Assembly: GCF_900113655.1 (NCBI RefSeq)
Contig: NZ_FOQF01000012.1
Coordinates: 1-64,000 of the forward strand
Direction: 5' to 3'
DNA: 64,000 nt
Source of the DNA: Pseudobutyrivibrio sp. OR37
GTDB taxonomy: Bacteria > Bacillota > Clostridia > Lachnospirales > Lachnospiraceae
Under the pieces are notes generated by a model that saw only the letters and a program-made list of their open reading frames with translations, did no database searches and was not told the origin of the DNA. Below are positions 46,453 through 55,000 of the stretch, one piece after another (the stretch's first letter is position 1; every line of letters begins with the position of its first letter). The position numbers were made by a program, and so were the translations under genes.

Positions 46453-47847
46453 TTACTCTTCTGTAGACTCTTTCTTAGTAGACTTCTTTGTAGTCTTCTT
46501 TGCTGGCTTTTCTTCAGCTTCAGTAGCTTCAGCATCATCAGCCTTCTTTGTAGCCTTCTTCTTAGCTGTTTCCTTAACGTTGTCCATGATAAGCTCGATA
46601 GCCTTTTCGATAGCGATATCCTTCTTCATAGACTCCTTCTCGTTCTCGCCAACAAGGTTCTTGATTTGCTCAAGTTCCATGCCGTACTGCTTAGAAAGCT
46701 CTTCAAGCTTAGCATCAACATCAGCGTCAGTTGCTTCGATCTTCTCAGCCTTTGCAATAGCCTCAAGTACAAGTGAAGACTGTGTACGGCTAAGTGCGTC
46801 TGGACGAACCTGATCACGGAAAGCATCCATTGTCATGCCTGTGAACTGCATGTACTGCTGAAGTGAAAGACCCTGCTGTGCCATGTTGTTAGCGAAATCG
46901 TTAATCATGTTTTCTACCTGGTAATCAAGCATAGCGTCTGGGATTTCCATCTCTGAATCCTCAACGATCTTAGCGATTGCTTCGTCTTCCTGTGCACGAC
47001 GGCCTTCTGCCTTCTTATTGTTCTCAAGACGTTCCTTAACAGAAGCCTTGTACTCATCTACTGTTTCAAAATCTGTGTGATCTGATACATACTCATCATC
47101 AAGCTTTGGAACATCCTTACCCTTTACTTCGTGGATGTGGCACTTGAATACTGCTGGCTTACCTGCAAGATCTTCCGCCTGATAGTTCTCTGGGAATGAA
47201 ACCTCAACATCAACATCCTCACCAGCCTTGTGACCGATAAGCTGATCTTCAAAACCAGGAATGAATGAACCTGAACCAAGCTCAAGATCATAGTTCTCAC
47301 CCTTACCACCTTCGAATGCAACACCGTCAATGAAGCCTTCGAAATCGATAGTAGCTGTATCACCCTTAGAAGCCTTGCCTGTCTTTGTAACCATACGAGC
47401 ATCTCTCTCAAGCTCAGCCTTGATTGTGTTGTTAACTTCTGTAGCTGTAACCTTTGAATCAATCTTTGTTACAGAAACGCCCTTGTACTTACCAAGCTTA
47501 ACTTCTGGCTTAACAGCAACTTCTGCTGTGTAGATGAAATCCTTGCCCTTTTCAAGCTGTGTAATGTCAATCTTAGGCTGTGATACGATATCAAGCTTTG
47601 ACTCTTCATAAGCTTCTGGATAAGTATCCTGCATAATGATATTAGCAGCGTCCTCATAGAAAATCTCTGCACCATACATCTTCTCGATCATGTGCTGAGG
47701 AACCTTACCCTTTCTAAAACCAGGAACAGAAATGCTGTTCTTCTGCTTGTTATATGCCTTTGTAATAGCCTTTTCTAGCTCAGCTGCATCAACTGTGACT
47801 GTAAGCTTTGCCATGTTCTTCTCAAGATTTTCTACCTGTACGTTCAT
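46453..47847 (-). CDS. tig: Trigger factor
   Basis: Ribosome-associated chaperone and prolyl isomerase, 464 residues. The ribosome-binding motif is VPGFRKGKVPQHMIEKMYG. The FKBP-type domain spans about 150-245 (GDTATIDFEGFIDGVAFEGGKG, SGSFIPGFEDQLIGHKAGE). The helical arm follows. The C-terminal 45 residues are an Ala/Lys/Glu/Thr-rich tail (KKATKKADDAEATEAEE, KKTTKKSTKKESTEE) that is absent from E. coli Trigger factor. First gene of tig-clpP-clpX with its own promoter. Confidence 0.97.
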   Translation of the reverse strand: MNVQVENLEKNMAKLTVTVDAAELEKAITKAYNKQKNSISVPGFRKGKVPQHMIEKMYGAEIFYEDAANIIMQDTYPEAYEESKLDIVSQPKIDITQLEKGKDFIYTAEVAVKPEVKLGKYKGVSVTKIDSKVTATEVNNTIKAELERDARMVTKTGKASKGDTATIDFEGFIDGVAFEGGKGENYDLELGSGSFIPGFEDQLIGHKAGEDVDVEVSFPENYQAEDLAGKPAVFKCHIHEVKGKDVPKLDDEYVSDHTDFETVDEYKASVKERLENNKKAEGRRAQEDEAIAKIVEDSEMEIPDAMLDYQVENMINDFANNMAQQGLSLQQYMQFTGMTMDAFRDQVRPDALSRTQSSLVLEAIAKAEKIEATDADVDAKLEELSKQYGMELEQIKNLVGENEKESMKKDIAIEKAIELIMDNVKETAKKKATKKADDAEATEAEEKPAKKTTKKSTKKESTEE

Positions 47848-47898
47848 TTACTAATATTCCTCCTCTAATTCTTATATCAGGTAAGGGAATTACCCTAT

Positions 47899-47927
47899 AA
47901 TATACGTGATAACCTCACATAGACCAA
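47899..47927 (-). promoter_or_regulatory. Sigma-A promoter of tig
   Basis: Minus strand TTGGTC, 17 bp, TATATT, about 52 bp upstream of the tig start codon. Confidence 0.6.
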
Positions 47928-47942
47928 AAAATTATAGCAGAA

Positions 47943-48389
47943 CTACATTTCATTTTCAATAGCTGAAATCATATCAATTCTCTGCTGATGTCTTCCGCCG
48001 CCTTCAAACTCGGCCTCAAGGAATGATTTAACAATATCCTTTGCAAGTTCTGAACCAACAATTCTTGCACCAAAGGCAATCATGTTGGCATTGTTGTGCT
48101 GCTTGATAAGGCGAGCTGTTGCTGTATCTGAGCAAACTCCACATCTAATTCCCTTTACTTTGTTTGCAGCAAGTGAAATGCCTACACCTGTTCCACAGAT
48201 AAGTACACCACAATCTACTTCGCCAGAAGCAACCATATCAGCAGCCTTCTTACCATATTCAGGATAATGACAGCTATCATGTGAATCTGTGCCGATATTT
48301 ATTACCTCGTGTCCAAGGCTCTCAATGTACTCCTTTACCTCAAATTTTAAATCTGTTGCTGCATGATCATTTGCAATTACGATTTTCAT
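47943..48389 (-). CDS. rpiB: Ribose-5-phosphate isomerase B
   Basis: 148 residues. Interconverts ribose 5-phosphate and ribulose 5-phosphate. Motifs: ANDHAATDLKFEV at the start, GTDSHDSCHYPEYG, CGTGVGISLAANKVKGIRCGVC with the catalytic Cys, and HNNANMIAFGARIVG. RpiB is the usual isomerase in clostridia. It is upstream of tig and downstream of yqeG on the minus strand; 95 bp and a promoter separate it from tig. Confidence 0.94.
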   Translation of the reverse strand: MKIVIANDHAATDLKFEVKEYIESLGHEVINIGTDSHDSCHYPEYGKKAADMVASGEVDCGVLICGTGVGISLAANKVKGIRCGVCSDTATARLIKQHNNANMIAFGARIVGSELAKDIVKSFLEAEFEGGGRHQQRIDMISAIENEM

Positions 48390-48435
48390 TTTATATGTCC
48401 TCCATTAACTTTATTTAGATTTGCATTCTACTGTC

Positions 48436-48486
48436 TGCTACACCTCATCCGCCCTAAGGGGCACCTTTTCTCCAAGAGAAAGGCTA
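48436..48486. repeat. Palindromic repeat, copy 2, inside the end of yqeG
   Basis: On the minus strand AGCCTTTCTCTTGGAGAAAAGG, followed by TGCCCCTTAGGGCGG and ATGAGGTGTA, gives two adjacent stems. It matches the outer parts of copy 1 at 7517-7615, without the inserted palindrome. It contributes the last codons (SLSLGEKVPLRADEV) and the stop of yqeG. Confidence 0.75.
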
Positions 48487-48995
48487 TGAGTCATTTTATA
48501 TATTTTATAGCCTAGCAGAATGATGGCCTCTAAGAATCTTTTTAGAATGATTTGTGGCTCTTCCTTCCATTTTAGTACGGGTTTTACCATAACTGAGCGG
48601 ATGCCGGCACGGTTTGCACCCCATACATCTGTGAGAATCTGGTCGCCTACGAAGATGGTGTTAGATTCGTCTGTGCCCATCTGTGCCATGGCTTTTTTGT
48701 AGCCAGCTACGCCTGGCTTGCCAGCCTTGTAAATATAGGTGCAGTATGTGGCAGCCTCCTTAAAAGTCTTTACACGAGGTTCCTTGTTATTAGACAAAAG
48801 AAGTGCCTGGAAACCTATTTCGTGTAATTCCTTAAAAAGAGCCTTGGCTCTGTCGTCAGCTGGGGCATTGTGTGGTACCAGAGTGTTATCAACATCAAAG
48901 ATTACACCTCTGTAGCCCTGCTCGTATAATTTTTTAAAATCGATAGCGTATGTGCTATCTACATAGTCTTTTGGATATAAATTTCTTTTACTCAT
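48438..48995 (-). CDS. yqeG: YqeG family HAD-type phosphatase
   Basis: 185 residues, HAD superfamily subfamily IIIA. Motif I is FDVDNTLVPHN with both nucleophile and acid Asp; motif II is LLSNNKEPR; the Lys/Asp motifs are KPGVAGYKKAM and FVGDQILTDVWGANRAG. The natural substrate of YqeG is not established. The last 15 residues are encoded by an intergenic-type palindromic repeat, which has probably replaced the original C-terminus. Located between the giant surface enzyme and rpiB. Confidence 0.88.
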   Translation of the reverse strand: MSKRNLYPKDYVDSTYAIDFKKLYEQGYRGVIFDVDNTLVPHNAPADDRAKALFKELHEIGFQALLLSNNKEPRVKTFKEAATYCTYIYKAGKPGVAGYKKAMAQMGTDESNTIFVGDQILTDVWGANRAGIRSVMVKPVLKWKEEPQIILKRFLEAIILLGYKIYKMTHSLSLGEKVPLRADEV

Positions 48996-49015
48996 AGAGT
49001 CGATTTTAGCACAAA

Positions 49016-49044
49016 AATAGGAGCATGAAAACCATGCCCCTATT
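49016..49044 (-). terminator. Terminator of the giant surface enzyme gene
   Basis: AATAGGGGCATG, short loop, CATGCTCCTATT (one mismatch) followed by TTTG on the minus strand, 22 bp after the stop at 49067. Confidence 0.75.
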
Positions 49045-49066
49045 TGTCCTTTTCTTTCAGATTATT

Positions 49067-52000
49067 TTAAAGCTTTCTTTTTCTTGAAAATACAATTGCG
49101 CCGATTGCTGCCATGACAGCTGCCATAGCTGCAAGAATTCCAATTATAAAGCCTGTCTTTGATGATTTCTCCTGTTCATCAACAGCCTCTGGAACTTCTT
49201 CATCGGCAATTGTTTCAACATCCTCTTTAGCATCTACTGTAGCTTCCTGTTCAGAGGATTCTACTACCTCAGAAATAGGCTCATCATTAGTCTCCTCTTC
49301 AGCCTCTACTGGCTCCTGCTTCTCAGTCTTTGCAGACTGTGTTGCTTTGACAGCCCTAGTATCCTTTGGCTTTTCAGCTGATACTTCCTTGCCTGCAAGT
49401 GGTGTCGCAACATCTGCGATAGTTGTTGTCTGCTGTGCAGGTGCTACTGCAGGTCCAGCAGATGTGCTGGCATTACCAGATGATCCCGAATTACCAGATG
49501 TTCCAGGATTGCTTGGTGCGCTAGGATTACTTGGTGTGCTAGGATTGCTTGGAGCTGGGACAACAGGCTCATCAGCCTTTTTCTCAAGGTCGTTCTTGAC
49601 AACTGCTATCCAGCTAAGAACTCCATCAGGATTTCCAGTCTTTGAAAGTGATACGGTAACGCTTGCTGCCTTTTCAAGAGCAAACTCAACTATCTGCTGA
49701 TTTTCTGTATCACTAGATTTAAGTGTGAAATCCTTTGTAGCAATCTCGCCATCCTCTGTCGAAACAGTGATTTTAAGTGGTCTTGTTGTATTCCACCATT
49801 CTGATAAACCTAAGTTAACAGTATATTTGCCAGCCTCTAAGTCAAATCTGTAATCGATATTCTTGTTATTTCTTGCCCAGAAGCCATGTCCCCAGATATC
49901 ATCTGAAGCATACTTTACACCAAGGTCATCTGTAAGGTTTCCTGTATATCCTGCATGATTATCAGCTGTGTAAGCCTGATCAGTTACCTCATTTCGAAGT
50001 GGTGAATCCTTCATATACCTAACTTCTCTAAAGTAGCCATTGTCAATCACCTGATCATCAGCATTAGTAGAACCACAGTCGAAGAAGTAGATTGTTTTTT
50101 CATTTACAACAGTAGCTATAAATATGACAGTTCTGCCGTTTTCAAGAGTCCCCTTCACTTCGATATTGCCGATGGCGTTATCATCAGCCTGTACTGAATT
50201 CCATGTCACAGGTATCTTTACTGTACCATCCTCTCCCTCATACTGATATTCAATCTCAGTTGGAAGCTTTTCCTTTAATTCCTTTACGCTTGAAACTAAA
50301 GTTGGTAAATCTGTAACCATTTTCTGTGGCTTTAAGGTTTGGAAAGATGATAAATCCCAATCCTTAAAGTTGTAAATTGCAATTTCACCATTTGAATTGA
50401 ACTGGATTGGAAGCCATACATATCTTGAATCACGAAGGAGATATCCCTTGTCAGGATTTGCCCAACGGTCTCCCATGTACATGAATCTGTCGTTACCCAA
50501 ATCTACCACGCAGGTGCTTTGTGTACTGTAGGTTGTTTTTTCTTCATCAGCTGGGCAAGGATTTCCCTTTACCGTCCATTTGCCTAGCATTGAATCTGCC
50601 ACTGCATACTGAGCAGCGTTTGGAGCCCAGCCTGTGCAACCAGAAGTGATAAGGTAATATTTACCATTTCTCTTAAATGGTGCAGGAGCTTCACGGCTTG
50701 CGCCTACAAAGTTTACAGTATAATCTGTTCCTTCTACGCCTACAGGCTTGCCATTTTCATCTACTCCGCTCATTGCAAGACCTGTGTAGCTGTCATTAAG
50801 CTTTGCAATGTACATATTTGCATTTCCATCTGATGAGTAGATTACATAAGCTGTTCCATCATCATCCTTGAAAACGTTCATATCTCGAACATGGCCGTTT
50901 TCATTATCCCAGCTACTATCATAGCCTGTGTTTGTATGAAGCAGATATGTGCCAAGAAGCTTGTATGGTCCGTTCACCGAATCAGCCACTGCAATACCAA
51001 GCTTTGCCTTGGCATAGTTAGATGATGAGTCAGATGAATATGGGCTGTTTCCATCTGCGTGGAAGAACAATACATACTTACCCGTCTTGTCATTGTAGAG
51101 CATCTTTGGACGCTCGATTACACAGCCTGAATTTGAACTTCCTGCCCACAAATCTGTGTAAATCTTCTTTTGCTCCTCTGAAAGCTCACCGTTATTTCTA
51201 CCACCATAAAGCGCCTTGAAATATTCGTTGTCGAAATCACTTTCAGAAGTCATGGTGCGAAGCACAAGTCCCTCATCATCCCAGTTGTATAGGTCTGTTG
51301 AACTGTACATGTGCACACCTGGGCAAGGTCTGTAATCGTTAGTCTTATCCTCGCCTATCCAGTAGTATTTTGTAACTCCATCAATTGTGAGCTTTTGGAT
51401 TTGTCCGCCGTGCGCCTGGATTACATTACCATTTGTATCAGTGTACACTGCCCCATTCACACCACTGAATGATGAATAGATTGTAATTTCTTTTTCCGTC
51501 TTTGCTCTGTAAAGTTTGATTTCTGCGATATTAGCGCACTGTCCGTCTGCTGGCTCGTATTTGAAGTATCTGTACTTTCCGCCAGTTTTTTCGAATTCCT
51601 CTGCAAATACTGTAGTAAGTACATCTGCCTCTGGTGCCTCTGTCGAAGATATCTCGTGAAGCATTACATACTTTTCGCCATCAACAGAGCCATAGAAGGC
51701 GCCACCAAGCATTCTTGATGTATAGCCCTTTCTAGGAGCAAATGAGAAGGCTTTGATTTCAGTTGCTTCACCTAAATCAACTGTAAGATATCCACCCTCT
51801 AATCCATCGAAGAATGTGCTTAGGTTTCCATCAATTGTTTTATCTACATCTGCATTCTTATCATTGTTCCAAGGTGCAGAACCAGAAAGCATATCCTTCG
51901 TAAGCTCAATTTCCTCAAGCTTAGACATGTCGCGGTCAATAACTGGCTTATCCTCACCAGCTTCACCACTGCCCTTTCCAGAGTAATGAACACCCTCGAT

Positions 52001-55000
52001 GATATAGGTAGTGATTGAATTAGCAAGAAGATTTGCGTAAACTGCTGCATCCTCACTGCTTACTGTGATTGAATCCTCGTTAGAAACATCTGCCCAGTTT
52101 TCCCCATCAGCAAGACTTCCGCTGGTTCTAATTGCAGTAACCTTTGTCTGCTTTGTAAGAGTATCAAAACCTGATATATCAATCTTTGCCATCTTATCAT
52201 TCTTGTTTGAATTGATAGCAACTACTACCAGCTTGTCTTCCTTAGGGTCGTAAGCTGCAAGTGTGCTGCCGTTGGCACCGATGATTGTCATGCCTGGTCT
52301 GATGTATCTGGTGTACTGACCAAAGCCGTAATATTTCTTTGAAAGAATCAGCTTTTCGTTGTCATGGTCTGCAGCTGCAACGCCCCAATAACCATTTGCT
52401 GTTCTGGACTTCCAAGCCTTTTCCATATCAGAAGCTGAAAGGTAATCGTTGTCAGAGCCCTTCTTTACCCAAGCCTGACCTGCTTTAGAGCTGTCAACAT
52501 GCATATCTACTGCATTCCACATTATCCATGCTGTGCAATCCAAGCCCTTGATATCTGTGGCAATTCTTCCGCCCATACCAATAGCTGCTGACATTTCACC
52601 TGCGCTTTGTCCGCCAGTGAATACTCCGTCCACCTCTGACATCCAAAGGTTTTCCTTACCTGCAGCTGCTGTCTTTGCCAATTCTGATCTCTTAGAACCG
52701 CTGTAGGTATGTGTGTCGATACGAGTAACAACATCCTTTGCCTCATCTGATAAAGCCTTGTAAGAAGTGATTGCTGTATCGATTGATGTCTCGTCAGATG
52801 CTGAGATAATGATATCGATTCCCTTCTTCTTAAGCTCATCGTTAAGAGCAACCAAGATTCTTGACTGAGATTCACCAAGGTCGAAGTGGCAGCCCTCCTG
52901 CTTGTTTGAATTTGCCTGCCAATAGTTGGTGTATGGCTCATTCATAGGTGTTGTGCTCTGGAACTTCACACCGTTTTCTTCATTATTAATGTGCTCGATT
53001 ACATCTGCCATGTAGCAAGCAAATGCCTCTACACAATCCTCTCTCAGGTTGTCCTTGTTTGCATCGGTATTTCCTGAAGAACATCCGCTGACTGTCATGA
53101 AATATGGTGGTGAATTAGAGAAGGCCTCTGCAATGAAATCATCTCCTGATGCCTTTGCAGCTGCAATCAAAATATTCAGCTGATTTTGATCTGCTGACCA
53201 ATCGTAATTCCATGCATATCCACTAGTCTTATCAGCTCTGTCGAATTTCTCTTTGTAGTAGCTAAGGTTATGCTTGTCCAAATCCATCTTTGTTACATCC
53301 ACACAATATCCAGGAACACCTGAATCAGAGCGGATGATATGGCTAGGATGATTCTTTTCATCTGGATCATCGCCGCCACCTACGTTGTATCTGCCGATGT
53401 TAAGGTTAAGTCCCTCATCGCTGAAGAATGCCTTTGCAGCCTCCTTGGTAAGCTTCTCGCTATATCCAAGTTTGTTTGCCCACCAGCAAAGTGATGTGCC
53501 CCAGCCCTGGAACTCACCAAAGCTGTCTCCATCTGTGTCGTTGAATCTGGTGTTGGTAGATGGTGTAAGCTTGATAGTTGTATCGTAATCTACCTCTTTT
53601 GTGCTTTCAGGCTGAGCTGTTCCTGAAATCATAAGACCTGAAATAACTGGGTCTGAGCTTCCATCCTTTTCTGTGATGAAATGAACCTCTGTAGATTTTG
53701 CAACATCCTCCACCTTAAAGCTTAAAGTTACCATTGTTCTTGGAGTGCTTCCTGAAACAGTAACCTTCTTTGCTTCTGTTTTAACCTGCTTACCTTCATC
53801 GTTTGTGTAGGTAACATAGAATTTCATAGGTCTTGTTACGCTCCACCATTCATTGTAGATAGCAGTTGCTTTGTATTCGCCATTTGCAAGAGGTACGATG
53901 TATTCGCAGTTCTTGCCGCCTCTTGCCCACCAGCCATCTGAATAAACATCATCTGCATCGGAATTGTATCTGCCATCGTTTGTTTCGCCTTCGTTTACGA
54001 TACCCCATGTGCCCTCTTCATAGATTTGGTCTGGAGCTTCATTTAAAAGCTTATGCTTCTTGTTGATTTCATCATACTTAGAGCTTGAATCTGCGCCTGA
54101 ATCGATGAAGTAAAGAACATCATCTGGAACCTTGATTTCTGTAGGGTCCTCTTCAGGCTCCTTGATTCCGTAATGGTCTACAAGTGCTTTGTATTCATCT
54201 GATGTGATGTTCAAAACAGTACCATGTCTTGGTGCCTTTGGAAGGCTGTATTTTGATGGTACCTCGAACTCGCCCTTTGCAAGGTCTGTAGTTACAACTG
54301 GCGCATAGCCCTTTCCTCCAAAGTGGTCAAGAAGTACACACCAGGTATCCTCATCAGCATCATCTGAATTTAGCTTGAAGGATGTAGGGCCCTCAACTCC
54401 ACCGATTTTTTCTAAGGATGGAGACTCAACCTTTGACCAGGTTCCAAACAAGCTCTTAGCACGCTCCATGTAAACTGTAGAGCCTGTAACCTTTGTGCCA
54501 TCCTCAAGTGTTGCGTTGCCCTCATTCTTTGAAATTCTGTAAAGATATCCATCATTTCCAGCAATTATTGTTGTATCAATAGTAGATGCTGTCTTTCTAT
54601 CAATCCATACCTGTGGCTTTGTAAATGTGTTAAAGTCTCTTGTTTTGCTGTAGTAAATTCTCTGCAAGCTGTAGTTGTCATCAGCAATCTTTGATGCCCA
54701 GAAAACTACATACTCACCAGTGATTTCATCATAGTAAGCCTCTGGAGCCCATGTACATCCAGCATCAATACTGTCTGTAATTGTTACCATTCTCTGCTTG
54801 CTCCAGTTTATTAAATCTGTTGATTCCCATACCATAATAGCCTGGCTGCCGGAATTCTGTGCTCTTCCCCAGTCACCGTTTCTTCCGATGCTAAGGTCTG
54901 TTGCTATCATGTAGAACTTGTCGCCTTCATGACTGCGCATGATATATGGGTCTCTCAAACCCTTCTCACCTTTTTCAGATGTAAGCACATAGTCCCCGCC

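Noticed and set aside
53385-54066. Plus-strand ORFs inside the giant enzyme gene
   Set aside because: They are short, lack ribosome binding sites and lie antisense to well-supported glycosidase domains.
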